A stretch of 64,000 nt of DNA from a bacterium. GTDB taxonomy: Bacteria; Actinomycetota; Acidimicrobiia; Acidimicrobiales; Bin134. The translations under genes and the position numbers were made by a program. The stretch covers positions 1 through 64,000 of the forward strand of contig JAPOTT010000032.1 of assembly GCA_026709025.1 (NCBI GenBank). The letters are read 5' to 3'. The first letter of the stretch is position 1, and every line of letters starts with the position of its first letter. Shown piece after piece: positions 26,551 through 35,563 of the stretch. Below the pieces are notes generated by a model. That model ran no database searches. It saw only the letters and a list, made by a program, of their open reading frames with translations, and was not told the origin of the DNA.

Positions 26551-27412
26551 AGGTATCTAGCCCAAACAGTGGATCTGCTTCATCTGCACCGCCAACCCAT
26601 GAAATGGCTATGCGTCCAAAGGTGGCAGCTTGAGACACCTCCACCAAACCGCGCTTGTAAAGCTCCAGCACAGCCAAAAAGTACACCACCACCTCAATGG
26701 TGGTGTTTAGGTGGTCGGTAAGCTCCCGAAAGCCCCTAGTGCCCATGCCGGGCAACGACTGCGCTAACTCGGCTGCCACCTCATTCACGGTAAAGGGAAC
26801 ATCGTTGAGGTGGGTGATGTCTACCTTGGGGGTTGGACGCTCGGCCGTAGCACGCAGAAAGGCAGCGCGAATATCTGTAGGTCTAACCCCGGCCAAAAAA
26901 TCTGGTACTAAGTTGAAATAGCGCTCATCTGGCCCACTGCGACGACCAACGCTGCGCCCCGCTACAGCCGCTAGTTGCTCTAAGGCTTGAGCTGCGGCTT
27001 TGAAGGTTTGACATTCAAGCAAGCGGGCCAACAGCAGATCGCGCTCAGACCACAAGGCGAGCTCTTCATCTATATCCAAAGATTCGCTTTCAGGCAGCAA
27101 CCGACTGCTCTTCAGCTGCACCAAGGTGGCCGCAATCAACAAGAACTCGGTGGCAACCTCTAGGTTGAGTTGCTCCATCTGTTCTAGCTCGTTCAGGTAG
27201 GCATCCACAATGTCGCCCACTTGTACTTCGTAAAGGTCCACCTCATTGCGCAAGATAAGGTGCAACAGCAGATCGAAAGGCCCCTCAAACACCTGTGTAT
27301 GCACCGCAACAGACGAGCTGTTGGCCTGAGCTGCCACTGCTTGAGTCACGTTGTCAGTGTAGGGTTCATCAGCGATGCTGCTGCGTTTTTCTGCTGTGTT
27401 TTTGGAGCCCAT
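26540..27412 (-). CDS. scpA: Segregation and condensation protein ScpA
   Basis: ScpA is the kleisin that bridges the SMC heads in bacterial condensin. The motif VHTQVFEGPFDLLLHLI near residue 37 and the EVDLYEVQVGDIVDAYL segment are diagnostic, and the C-terminal winged helix (VVYFLAVLELYKRGLVEVSQ) is present. The first 30 residues are poorly conserved, so a later start is possible. It is the first gene of the scpA-scpB-rluB run and diverges from trpS. Confidence 0.93.
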   Translation of the reverse strand: MGSKNTAEKRSSIADEPYTDNVTQAVAAQANSSSVAVHTQVFEGPFDLLLHLILRNEVDLYEVQVGDIVDAYLNELEQMEQLNLEVATEFLLIAATLVQLKSSRLLPESESLDIDEELALWSERDLLLARLLECQTFKAAAQALEQLAAVAGRSVGRRSGPDERYFNLVPDFLAGVRPTDIRAAFLRATAERPTPKVDITHLNDVPFTVNEVAAELAQSLPGMGTRGFRELTDHLNTTIEVVVYFLAVLELYKRGLVEVSQAATFGRIAISWVGGADEADPLFGLDTYDG

Positions 27413-27505
27413 TTCGCCGGGCTCAGCGCTGGTAGATGAGCGGCTGATTAGAGAGAATGCGCGAAAACCTGTGCTGGTATGCGTTAGGTCGGAGCGGTTT
27501 GAGGG

Positions 27506-27511
27506 TATTTT
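27506..27511 (+). promoter_or_regulatory. -10 element of trpS (leaderless arrangement)
   Basis: TATTTT is followed by six bases and the GTG start of trpS. The -35 (TTAGGT at 16 bases) is weak. No T-box or attenuator structure was seen in the 105-base gap to scpA. Confidence 0.45.
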
Positions 27512-27517
27512 GATGGA

Positions 27518-28504
27518 GTGGCGCGTTCGTTTTCAGGAATCCAACCTTCAGGTGGCATGCATCTAGGCAACTATCTTGGCGCAGTTCGCAACTGGGTAGA
27601 CCTTCAAGAAGACCACGACTGCACCTACTGCGTGGTAGACCTGCACGCTCTCACCACCGCACCTAACCCAAAACACCTGCGGGCTAACACGCTCGCCACC
27701 ACAGCAATTCTGCTAGCAGCCGGGATCAACCACAACAGCTCTACTCTGTTTGTGCAAAGCGCAGTAGCCGAACACGCTGAGCTGGCATGGATGATGGAAT
27801 GTACTGTGGGCTTTGGAGAGCTGCGCCGTATGACACAGTTCAAGGATAAATCCGATAGGTCTGATTTCATCTCAGCAGGTCTGTTCACTTACCCGGCCCT
27901 GCAAGCAGCCGATATTTTGCTGTACGACACAGATTTGGTGCCCGTAGGTGACGATCAACGCCAACATGTGGAGCTATGTCGTGATATTGCTGAACGATTT
28001 AACCACCGCTACGGCGAAACCTTAATAGTACCTACCCATGTCATCCCCAAAGCTGGTGCGCGGGTAATGGACTTACAGAATCCAAGCGACAAGATGTCCA
28101 AGTCTTTAGATTCCCCCGGCACCATCGGCATTGTGGAGGATCCCTCATCAGTGGCACGTAAGATCAAGCGGGCAGTTACCGACAGCGACAATGAGGTTCG
28201 CTATGACCCTGTCGTCAAGCCTGGGGTGTCCAACTTGTTGGGCATCTTAGCCGCTGCCACCCACCGCACACCTGAGGCGGTCGCATCCGATTACAGCATC
28301 TATGGGCCTTTGAAGTTAGACACAGCCGATGCTGTAAACGAGCTTTTGGCACCAATCAGACAACAGTATCAGGAGTTGATTGCAGAGCCTGCCCACATAG
28401 AGAGCTTGCTAGCCAAAGGCGCTGAAAAGGCTCGCGTGGTGGCCTCGGCTACCTTGCAGCGAGCTAGAGAGCGGGCTGGTTTGCTCACCCGCGTACTGTC
28501 CTAA
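27518..28504 (+). CDS. trpS: Tryptophanyl-tRNA synthetase
   Basis: A class I synthetase of 328 residues. The HIGH-like HLGN follows FSGIQPSGG at residues 5-18, and the second signature KMSKSLDSPG is near residue 193. VGDDQRQHVELCRDIAERFN and the TQFKDKSDR segment are typical of TrpS. The GTG start yields the standard N-terminus. The stop lies 17 bases before murT, so trpS may lead the plus-strand murT-gatD transcript. Confidence 0.95.
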   Translation: MARSFSGIQPSGGMHLGNYLGAVRNWVDLQEDHDCTYCVVDLHALTTAPNPKHLRANTLATTAILLAAGINHNSSTLFVQSAVAEHAELAWMMECTVGFGELRRMTQFKDKSDRSDFISAGLFTYPALQAADILLYDTDLVPVGDDQRQHVELCRDIAERFNHRYGETLIVPTHVIPKAGARVMDLQNPSDKMSKSLDSPGTIGIVEDPSSVARKIKRAVTDSDNEVRYDPVVKPGVSNLLGILAAATHRTPEAVASDYSIYGPLKLDTADAVNELLAPIRQQYQELIAEPAHIESLLAKGAEKARVVASATLQRARERAGLLTRVLS

Positions 28505-28521
28505 CAGATATAGCTACCACG

Positions 28522-30012
28522 ATGAGGCTGCCCTCGGTTCCCTTGCCTGTGGCCATCAGAGCGGCTCGTAGTGCTAGCCGCCTATCGCAACGGCTAGGAC
28601 GTGGCGGGGGTACCACCATTGGTGGATTGATGTTGGGCCAGCTGCGTCCTGAAGCCACTGCCGAGATGTCAGCCGAGCTAAGACAAGGAGTGCTTTTGGT
28701 GTCGGGTACCAACGGCAAAACCACCACAGCTCGCCTAATCAGGGCTGCATTAGATGCAAGCGGCTACAAGGTGGCAGCAAACACTGCTGGTTCCAATCTC
28801 GAGCGGGGTGTGGCTACTGCTTTGTTGGGTGCTCACAGCGCAGATATGGCTTTGTTTGAGGTGGACGAAGCCGCTCTATCGGATGTTAGCGCTAAGACCG
28901 TGCCCCGTGTGGTTGTGTTGTTGAACCTGTTTAGAGACCAGCTAGACCGCTTTGGCGAACTCGATAAGCTGCTTGAGCAGTGGCATCAAACTATGCTTCG
29001 GCTGCCTGAATCCACCACGGTGGTTTACAACGCCGATGATCCCGCGTTGGCCTACATCGTAGCTAACAGTGATGCAGATCACATTCGCAAGGTTGCTTTT
29101 GGAGTTGATGATTCCCGATTGAATCGCAAAAAACTGCCCCATGCTGCTGATTCAGCTTGGTGTCGGTTTTGTGGGCGCTTGCGCCCAACTAGCTCTAACA
29201 ACACCTCTACAGAACCTAAAGAATGTTCTGGAGACAATAAAGACCACGCGCGCCAAACAGGCGGTTACGTACCTCTTCAGTATGACACCGTAACGATTGG
29301 GCATTTAGGACGCTGGTCTTGCCCCAGGTGTGGTGTGCAGCGCCCTTTCCTCGATGTAGCTGCAACCAAAATCGAACTGCACGGCCTAAGCGGCCAGCGC
29401 ATATCTGTAACCACTCCACAAGGGCCAAGAGAGGTATCGTTGCGTCTACCGGGACTTCACAACGCCTACAACGCCTTGGCCGCAGTGGCTTGTGCGCATG
29501 CTATAGAACTAGACCCAGAGGTTGTGGGGCCCGCGTTAGCCAAGCGACAAGCCGCATTTGGACGCGCGGAGCGTATCAGCATCGGTCAAATGCACATAAC
29601 CACGCTCTTGGCAAAGAACCCGGCTGGTGCTAACGAGAACATCCACACCATGTTGGCAACCAAACAGCAGTTGCATTTGTTGTTGCTGCTAAACGATCGC
29701 ACCGCCGATGGCCGAGACGTTTCTTGGATTTGGGATGTGGATTACGAACTGTTGCTGAAAGATAACCGTCTTGGCAGCCTCACCGTTGGCGGAGACCGTG
29801 CCTACGACATGGCCCTTCGGTTTTACTACGGTGGCTTTGGTTTAAACCACATTAACGTGGTGCCAGACATAGCTACTGCGCTTGATTCCGGGTTAGCAGC
29901 GGCCGGGCCCAACGGCGATCTCTTCGTGCTGCCCACATACACAGCGTTGCTAGAGTTTCAAGACATCCTTACAACACGAGGCTTGGTGCCCGCATTTTGG
30001 GAGGACAGTTGA
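28522..30012 (+). CDS. murT: Lipid II isoglutaminyl synthase, MurT subunit
   Basis: MurT is a Mur-ligase-like ATPase that, with GatD, amidates the glutamate of lipid II to isoglutamine. It has the ATP site VSGTNGKTTTARL near residues 60-72, a MurT zinc ribbon with paired cysteines WCRFCGRL (about 213) and WSCPRCGVQ (about 270), and the DUF1727 C-terminal domain with LLNDRTADGRDVSWIWDVD. The length of 496 is normal. The amidation makes peptidoglycan precursors suitable for cross-linking, mainly in Gram-positive bacteria. It overlaps gatD by a few bases. Confidence 0.93.
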   Translation: MRLPSVPLPVAIRAARSASRLSQRLGRGGGTTIGGLMLGQLRPEATAEMSAELRQGVLLVSGTNGKTTTARLIRAALDASGYKVAANTAGSNLERGVATALLGAHSADMALFEVDEAALSDVSAKTVPRVVVLLNLFRDQLDRFGELDKLLEQWHQTMLRLPESTTVVYNADDPALAYIVANSDADHIRKVAFGVDDSRLNRKKLPHAADSAWCRFCGRLRPTSSNNTSTEPKECSGDNKDHARQTGGYVPLQYDTVTIGHLGRWSCPRCGVQRPFLDVAATKIELHGLSGQRISVTTPQGPREVSLRLPGLHNAYNALAAVACAHAIELDPEVVGPALAKRQAAFGRAERISIGQMHITTLLAKNPAGANENIHTMLATKQQLHLLLLLNDRTADGRDVSWIWDVDYELLLKDNRLGSLTVGGDRAYDMALRFYYGGFGLNHINVVPDIATALDSGLAAAGPNGDLFVLPTYTALLEFQDILTTRGLVPAFWEDS

Positions 30013-30788
30013 GCCTCGCTGATTCGTCCGCTCCTCATGTCAGCTTGCAGCCAGCAATGAGCATCTGCCACCTGTACCCCCAGCAAATGAACATCTACGC
30101 CGATAGGGGCAACATAGCGGTGCTGAGCCAGCGCTTAGCATGGAGAGGGTTGGGTGCAGAACTCAAAGAAGTGCATTTTGGTGATCCGATTCCAGATGAC
30201 TGCAACATCTACTACCTCGGTGGAGGCCAAGACAGCGATCAGCTCGCAGTGGCTGAAGATCTTTGCGGACATGGCCGCTCCGAGCCCCTAAAGATTGCCG
30301 CAGCTAGCGGAGCTGTCATCCTGGGGGTGTGCGGAGGGTATCAACTCTTGGGCCACGCTTATACTACATCTGCTGGACAGCGGGTGGCTGGTGTGGGTTT
30401 GTTAGATATAGAAACCACCGCTGGTAGCACTCGTTTGATTGGAGATGTTGTGGCCGAAGCAACTCTGGTGGGCACAACCCATACTGTGGTGGGTTATGAG
30501 AACCATGCTGGTCGCACTCACCTCGGGCCGGGTTGTACCCCTTTTGCCAACCTACAGTTTGGTTACGGCAACAACGGCAGCGATGGTTGTGAAGGTGCAA
30601 TCTCTGGACGAACGCTTGGTACCTACCTTCACGGCCCTCTGCTTCCAAAAAATCCTTGGCTAGCCGATACGCTATTAGCGTGGTCGCTGACACATGCGGG
30701 TGCATCGTCAGAATTGAAACCTCTAGACGATCAACTTGAGCACACAGCACATGCAGTAGCTAAGGCCAGAGCAGGACAAAAAAGATGA
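30009..30788 (+). CDS. gatD: Lipid II isoglutaminyl synthase, glutaminase subunit GatD
   Basis: A class I glutamine amidotransferase-like protein that releases ammonia from glutamine for MurT. The nucleophile Cys is in ILGVCGGYQLLGH (near residue 108 from this start) and the catalytic His in TYLHGPLLPKNP. The TTG at 30009 overlaps the murT stop (TTGA) with GGGAGG four bases before it, so it is preferred. The ATG at 30057 lacks such a site but would give a product starting directly at the conserved region. Confidence 0.92.
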   Translation: MSLADSSAPHVSLQPAMSICHLYPQQMNIYADRGNIAVLSQRLAWRGLGAELKEVHFGDPIPDDCNIYYLGGGQDSDQLAVAEDLCGHGRSEPLKIAAASGAVILGVCGGYQLLGHAYTTSAGQRVAGVGLLDIETTAGSTRLIGDVVAEATLVGTTHTVVGYENHAGRTHLGPGCTPFANLQFGYGNNGSDGCEGAISGRTLGTYLHGPLLPKNPWLADTLLAWSLTHAGASSELKPLDDQLEHTAHAVAKARAGQKR

Positions 30789-31726
30789 AACCCCGCCCAA
30801 TCATTATTGACACAGACCCTGGCCAAGACGATGCCTTAGCCATTCTGGCTGCTTTAGCAAGCCCCGACCTAGAGGTGCTAGGGGTAACGGCTGTTGCAGG
30901 CAACGTGCCGTTGGATCTAACCGCACCTAATGCCCTCAAAATATGCGAGCTAGCTGGACGAACTGACGTGGCGGTTTTTGCGGGCTGCGATCGTCCACTG
31001 CAACGCGATCTGATAACCGCTGAGCATGTTCACGGTAAAACGGGCATCGACGGAGCCGACTTGCCAGAACCTGCTGCATCGCTGCAACCCCAACACGGCG
31101 TGGACTGGATAACCAACACGCTGGCCGCTGCCCAAGAGCGTGAGATCACCATCTGTCCGGTGGGCCCTATGACCAATTTAGCTAGCGTGTTACAGGCCAG
31201 CCCCGAACTTGCCATGCACATTCGTGAAATTGTGTGCATGGGAGGAGCTTTTTTTGCGGGTGGCAACACCACCCCTACTGCTGAGTTTAATGTGTTTGTA
31301 GACCCTGAGGCTGCACAGGTTGTCCTACATAGTGGAGCACCGGTCACCATGTTTCCTTTGGATGTCACACACAAGGCGTTGATGTCGCGCCACTGGATCC
31401 AACAGGTACGGGCTTTGGGTACGCGCACCAGCATTGCTGCTGTTGGCATGTTGGAGTTTTATGAACGCTTTGACGTGGACAAGTACGGCACTTATGGGGG
31501 GCCTCTGCACGACCCTAATGTGATTGCCTATCTGCTGCGCCCCGATCTGTACGCTGGTCGTCATTGCAACGTAGAAGTAGATACTCGTTCTGGGCTTACC
31601 TTGGGGATGACCGTGGTGGACTTTTGGGGGGTGTCTGGGCGACCTGCTAACTGCCAATACATTACTGAGGTTGACTCTGATGGCTTCTACGCCTTGTTGT
31701 TGGAACTCCTCAGCAAACTGCCCTAG
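30785..31726 (+). CDS. Nucleoside hydrolase (inosine-uridine preferring type)
   Basis: The first residues, PIIIDTDPGQDDALAIL, carry the Asp cluster that binds calcium in nucleoside hydrolases. CPVGPMTNLA and the AEFNVFVDPEAAQ motif near residue 165, plus a late HDPNVIAYLLRPDLY segment, complete the family pattern. These enzymes split ribonucleosides to base and ribose for salvage. The base preference cannot be decided from sequence. It overlaps gatD by four bases, an unusual partnership that may simply reflect operon packing. Confidence 0.9.
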   Translation: MKPRPIIIDTDPGQDDALAILAALASPDLEVLGVTAVAGNVPLDLTAPNALKICELAGRTDVAVFAGCDRPLQRDLITAEHVHGKTGIDGADLPEPAASLQPQHGVDWITNTLAAAQEREITICPVGPMTNLASVLQASPELAMHIREIVCMGGAFFAGGNTTPTAEFNVFVDPEAAQVVLHSGAPVTMFPLDVTHKALMSRHWIQQVRALGTRTSIAAVGMLEFYERFDVDKYGTYGGPLHDPNVIAYLLRPDLYAGRHCNVEVDTRSGLTLGMTVVDFWGVSGRPANCQYITEVDSDGFYALLLELLSKLP

Positions 31727-31744
31727 TTGAGCTGTACTTAAGGC

Positions 31745-32425
31745 ATGTCCACCATCGTTGGTTTTTTTGTTTTCTTGTTGATCATGTTGAGCTTGGCGGC
31801 TTTGGCCATCATTTTGGATTGGATGGGCAAACCCATTCGCCGCTCCTTTCGTCCCCGCACGGCAGGCACGCCAGCCTGGTTGCTCACAGACGAGCAATCA
31901 GCCTCAGACAGCCCGGAGCCGCTAGCTACCGATGCGTCTTTGGCTGCTCTAGCTTCTCAGGCTGAAGCTGCCGCTCCGACTGGAGTTAGTGCCGAAGCTG
32001 GTGCTGTTATGCAGGCTGGAGTCGTTATGCAATCTGAGGGTGCTATACAGGTTGGGGACGTGGAACCTCAACCCCCCGAGGTTTCTGGTGTGGCTCCCAC
32101 AGCGGCTCCACCGGCTACCCCGCCTTCATGGCAGCCGGGTGAATCCATCTTCAAGCTAACCCCCAGAGGCACTCCCCCCACCATCGCTGCGGTACGCAGG
32201 CGTTACTGGAAGAACCTCTCAGAGCGGCCTGCTTCGGTTTTGTTTGGCGAACCAAACCAAATACTTATGTCCATCGGTCAAGCCCCGCAGCGCTTTAATC
32301 CCCGTATCGGCGCGCTTGAAGATCTGCAGCTGCCCGAAGAGATGTTGCGCTTTTGTTGGGCCACCAAACGGCGACCCACTCCTGCTTGGGGTGATCAAGG
32401 CCTCGACCCCTACGCCAGCCCGTGA
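31745..32425 (+). CDS. Unknown single-pass membrane protein
   Basis: The 226-residue product starts with one membrane helix (about residues 4-26). A low-complexity Ala/Pro/Glu/Val-rich region (about 55-135) with loosely repeated GAVMQAGVVMQSEG-type units follows. The last 80 residues look folded, including RRRYWKNLSERPASVLFGEPNQI. I do not recognise a family. It lies 18 bases after the nucleoside hydrolase and overlaps the next gene by four bases (GTGA), so it is part of the same transcript. Confidence 0.65.
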   Translation: MSTIVGFFVFLLIMLSLAALAIILDWMGKPIRRSFRPRTAGTPAWLLTDEQSASDSPEPLATDASLAALASQAEAAAPTGVSAEAGAVMQAGVVMQSEGAIQVGDVEPQPPEVSGVAPTAAPPATPPSWQPGESIFKLTPRGTPPTIAAVRRRYWKNLSERPASVLFGEPNQILMSIGQAPQRFNPRIGALEDLQLPEEMLRFCWATKRRPTPAWGDQGLDPYASP

Positions 32426-32880
32426 GCGATACATCTGCCTTCAGCCAAGCCTTTGCCGAGGGTATAGGCAGCCTGCAATATGAGGGCCAAGAGGTGCGGC
32501 CTTTGCTATTGCTGGCCGTCAACGAAAACAGCAAAATCAGGGTACACAGAGTGGGAGCCCGCGCTGATCGCCGTCAAGCCTTGAAGCTAGCTGCTGTGAA
32601 CGGCACCTTGGAGTTGGAGGGTATTTCCGCGGAGATAATTTCTTTGTGGTGCGATACAAGCCCCGAAACTGTGGAGTTGCTGGTACAAGGGCCACAGGTG
32701 CGGCGCGTGGAGGTGTGGAATGCCTGGGATTTAGGAGGTTTGGAAACGGCGTGGCTGGGCAATGCGGGCATCATCCTAGAAGCCACCCAAAAGCACCTTA
32801 CCCTGCATTGCAGCGATGGTATTGGCCCGCCTAGCTTCAGCGACCTAACAGTAGAAATCTCAATCGCCAACCCAACTTAA
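32422..32880 (+). CDS. Unknown 152-residue protein
   Basis: A soluble, probably beta-rich protein with no recognised motif. It contains QEVRPLLLLAVNENSKIRVHRVGAR early and a C-terminal VEISIANPT. The GTG start overlaps the preceding stop, which suggests a functional link with the membrane protein upstream. It ends just before the tRNA-Gln gene on the other strand. Real coding is supported by operon spacing and amino-acid make-up only. Confidence 0.6.
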   Translation: MSDTSAFSQAFAEGIGSLQYEGQEVRPLLLLAVNENSKIRVHRVGARADRRQALKLAAVNGTLELEGISAEIISLWCDTSPETVELLVQGPQVRRVEVWNAWDLGGLETAWLGNAGIILEATQKHLTLHCSDGIGPPSFSDLTVEISIANPT

Positions 32881-32885
32881 TTGAA

Positions 32886-32960
32886 TGGCTCGGGAGGGAG
32901 GACTTGAACCCCCAATATCGGGACCAGAACCCGGTGTGTTGCCAATTACACCACTCCCGA
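32886..32960 (-). tRNA. tRNA-Gln (anticodon CUG)
   Basis: Read on the minus strand, the acceptor TCGGGAG pairs with CTCCCGA, the D arm is GTGTAATTGGCAACAC, the anticodon loop TTCTGGT holds CTG, and the T arm has GGTTCAAGTCC. The CCA is encoded at 32886-32888. It decodes CAG. Confidence 0.93.
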
Positions 32961-33045
32961 ATGCAATGCTCAGTGTACTACCCTCATGTTGCACAAGCTG
33001 AACCATTTCGCACAACTCCCCACCCACCCGTACCAACAGCGCACT

Positions 33046-33561
33046 TTAGAATGAAGGCTCAGGTGCGCTACAGGTTGCACGTAATTTGGATGCCAACATA
33101 CTTGCTAGACTGGTTGCTTGTTGTATATTGCCTGTCGCAGTTTCTAACTTTGCGGATGTCTGAGGCGAGGTATCGACAGGCCGCAGATTGTTTAGCACCG
33201 CTAAAGTAGCCTGAAAGTGCAATGCTAACGATTCAACGTAGTTCAGTAAGACCATCTCCTCCCTATCTGAGTTAGGGGTAGCAGATTGCCCGGCAATCTC
33301 ATCTGTGTATCTCACACCCCAAACCGATCGTTCTGCTCTGGCCTCGCTTGCGGATAATTGCAACTCTTGGTGCCTTGCGCTATCAATAGGCACTAATAGC
33401 TCCCATGGCATCTCTGCCCAAGCCTGATCAGCGTTTCTGATGCTCTCACCAGCACCGATCCAATCTCCAGCATCCCACCAAGCATCTGTGCAAGGCGTAG
33501 CGGTTGAACACCCAGGTAGTAGCAGTAGCAACACAAGCACCCCAACTACCAAACGAATCAT
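33046..33561 (-). CDS. Putative lipoprotein of unknown function
   Basis: The start at ATG 33561 gives a lipoprotein signal: MIRLVVGVLVLLLLLPGCSTA, with the lipobox LPGC (Cys near residue 18). A GGTGG ribosome binding site lies five bases upstream. The remaining 150 residues are rich in Trp, Ala and Asp, with no family I recognise. The C-terminal half appears helical. The frame is open to 33624, but that longer start would bury the signal peptide. It stands alone between gltX and tRNA-Gln, all on the minus strand. Confidence 0.65.
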   Translation of the reverse strand: MIRLVVGVLVLLLLLPGCSTATPCTDAWWDAGDWIGAGESIRNADQAWAEMPWELLVPIDSARHQELQLSASEARAERSVWGVRYTDEIAGQSATPNSDREEMVLLNYVESLALHFQATLAVLNNLRPVDTSPQTSAKLETATGNIQQATSLASMLASKLRATCSAPEPSF

Positions 33562-33646
33562 TATCACCACCCAACCACACTCACTAGTAGGGTTAAGTAA
33601 GGCATAGAAAATTACAATGCTCAAACAGAGGTTAACATCTGCCCGG

Positions 33647-35011
33647 TTAACTGGTCTCTGTGGTGAGGCGGGTATGGGCGGTTTGGAGGCGGCGGAGCAC
33701 TTCTTGGCGGGTTAGGTGGCGCACCATGGGTTCAAAGAGCGGAGGGCCAACTGACCGGCCTGTTACGGCCACCCGAACGGGTGCTTGAGCTTTAGAACGG
33801 TTCACGCCGTTGGCTTCACCTACAGAAAATACTGTTTCTTTTACAGCGTCTGGGTCCCAAGAGCAGTTTGCTAGTGCGGCAATAGCACCAGCCAATATCT
33901 CTTCAGCAGCTTTGCCCCGTACCACTGCTTTGTCCCAAGATGCTTCGTCGGTAATTGGATCGGGGCAAAACAGCCAATCTATCTGCGGCACAATATCGTC
34001 TAGGGTTCGTAGCTTTTCTTGCACCAACCCAACCATGTCGGCCACAACGCTAAGGCTAAAACGCTCGGGCGGCCACGGTACTTGGCTGGTTTGCAAATGC
34101 GCTACTAGGGCCTCCAACAGGTCGGCTGAGCTGAGCTGCCGTATGTACACACCGTTGAAGTGCTGTAACTTGGCAACATCAAAGAATGCCGAGGCTTTGT
34201 TTACATCCTCCAAGCGGAACTGCTCGATGATCTCAGACATAGGCCGGATCTCTAACTCGTCACGCGGCCCCCAGCCCAAAAGGGCCAAGTAGTTAGCCAT
34301 TGCAGAGGCCAAATAACCCTGCTTTCTGTAGCTCTCTAGCGACACATCATCACGGCGTTTGGCGAGTTTCTTGCGTTGTTCGTTTACCAAAAGGGGCAGA
34401 TGGGCATAAACCGGCGGTGTAGCTCCTAGCGCCTCGGCTAGCAGCACGGCTCGCGGCGCGCTAGATAACAAATCCTCACCACGAATGGCGTGGGTGATAG
34501 ACATATCGGCATCATCCACCGCATTAGCCAGCACAAAGGTGGGCGATCCATCAGAGCGCCAAATCACAAAGTCGCCAAGCTGGGAATGATCCACCGCCAC
34601 CTCTCCACGCACAACGTCACCAATGTGCGTGATGCCGCTCGGTGTCCTAAAGCGCACCGCTTTACCGGCAGACATCGTAGTGCCAGCTAGTTCATTGTTG
34701 TCGGTGTCGCACAAGTAAGCCAGACCCTCATTCAGCAACTGCTGTACCGCCTCACGATGCCGTTCTTTACGCTCCGACTGGTAGTAGGGCCCTTCGTCGT
34801 AATCAATACCCAGCCAGCTGAGATATTCAAAGATGGCATTAGTTAGCTCGGGACGGTTGCGGTTTTCGTCGGTGTCTTCGATACGCAGCACCATAACTCC
34901 ACCCACAGAACGGGCATACAACCAGTTGAAAAGAGCCGTGCGGGCCGAGCCCACATGCAGATAGCCGGTGGGTGAGGGCGCAAACCTCACCCTCACACTA
35001 GGTGTAGTCAC
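33647..35011 (-). CDS. gltX: Glutamyl-tRNA synthetase
   Basis: A class I synthetase. The HIGH-like signature lies in RFAPSPTGYLHVGSARTALFNWL right at the N-terminus, and the second signature is the variant KKLAKRRDD near residue 240. The GTG at 35011 overlaps the upstream stop as GTGA and puts the conserved region about eight residues from the start, so it is chosen over the ORF extension to 35071. The length of 454 is usual for non-discriminating or discriminating forms, which cannot be told apart here. It ends the leuB-ilvE-cimA run. Confidence 0.94.
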   Translation of the reverse strand: MTTPSVRVRFAPSPTGYLHVGSARTALFNWLYARSVGGVMVLRIEDTDENRNRPELTNAIFEYLSWLGIDYDEGPYYQSERKERHREAVQQLLNEGLAYLCDTDNNELAGTTMSAGKAVRFRTPSGITHIGDVVRGEVAVDHSQLGDFVIWRSDGSPTFVLANAVDDADMSITHAIRGEDLLSSAPRAVLLAEALGATPPVYAHLPLLVNEQRKKLAKRRDDVSLESYRKQGYLASAMANYLALLGWGPRDELEIRPMSEIIEQFRLEDVNKASAFFDVAKLQHFNGVYIRQLSSADLLEALVAHLQTSQVPWPPERFSLSVVADMVGLVQEKLRTLDDIVPQIDWLFCPDPITDEASWDKAVVRGKAAEEILAGAIAALANCSWDPDAVKETVFSVGEANGVNRSKAQAPVRVAVTGRSVGPPLFEPMVRHLTRQEVLRRLQTAHTRLTTETS

Positions 35012-35556
35012 CCCGTGGTGTGCTGGGTCGTTGGGTGCTGGGCCATGAGCTGTAGCCGTTGTGCTTCGCACACAGATTCAACCTCCAAAGGCGATATCCG
35101 CAACATCTCAGCGCTCACGATATCCACCAAATGGCGGACGTGGGCGTAGTGATGTGGGTGCCGCAGCCCCGCAAACAGCTCTCTACGCCACGCCAAGAAC
35201 GCCTCCGTAGGCTCAGGTGCCAGAAAACCGAACAGCCTAAATGCCAGCTCCACATCAGCCAAGATGGGAGCACGACCAAAACAAGCTGCCCGCTTGAGCG
35301 CCACGCCCACAGCACCCGCAACAGCATCGCTGGAGTTTTCGCTTGAACTTAACAACAACTTGCCTTCAAACCGCCGGGCCAAAGCTAAGGCATAGCCCTG
35401 ATCTGGCCCCGGCACACCCAAGCCGTTACCCAAAGGTTGGTGATCGCTCAGATCGCCTGGGCGATTTGCTACCCAAGAATCGGCCAGGCGCGGCGGCGAC
35501 ACGTAATGGCGCTGTTTGGCTGGCGTGGTTGTGGGCACATAATCGGGCGCTGCCAT
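35008..35556 (-). CDS. Unknown 182-residue protein coupled to gltX
   Basis: A soluble protein with Pro/Arg-rich first 60 residues and a helical remainder, including VAGAVGVALKRAACFGRAPILADVELAFRLF-type sequence and RRELFAGLRHPHHYAHVRHLVD. No family is recognised. It starts seven bases after cimA ends and overlaps gltX by four bases, so it is translated with both. A role linked to translation or to branched-chain synthesis is only a guess from position. Confidence 0.65.
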   Translation of the reverse strand: MAAPDYVPTTTPAKQRHYVSPPRLADSWVANRPGDLSDHQPLGNGLGVPGPDQGYALALARRFEGKLLLSSSENSSDAVAGAVGVALKRAACFGRAPILADVELAFRLFGFLAPEPTEAFLAWRRELFAGLRHPHHYAHVRHLVDIVSAEMLRISPLEVESVCEAQRLQLMAQHPTTQHTTG

Positions 35557-35563
35557 AGCTGCA

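Noticed and set aside
27413-27517. T-box or tryptophan attenuator before trpS
   Set aside because: The gap is short, lacks a T-box sequence and a Trp-rich leader peptide, and the promoter appears to abut the start codon.
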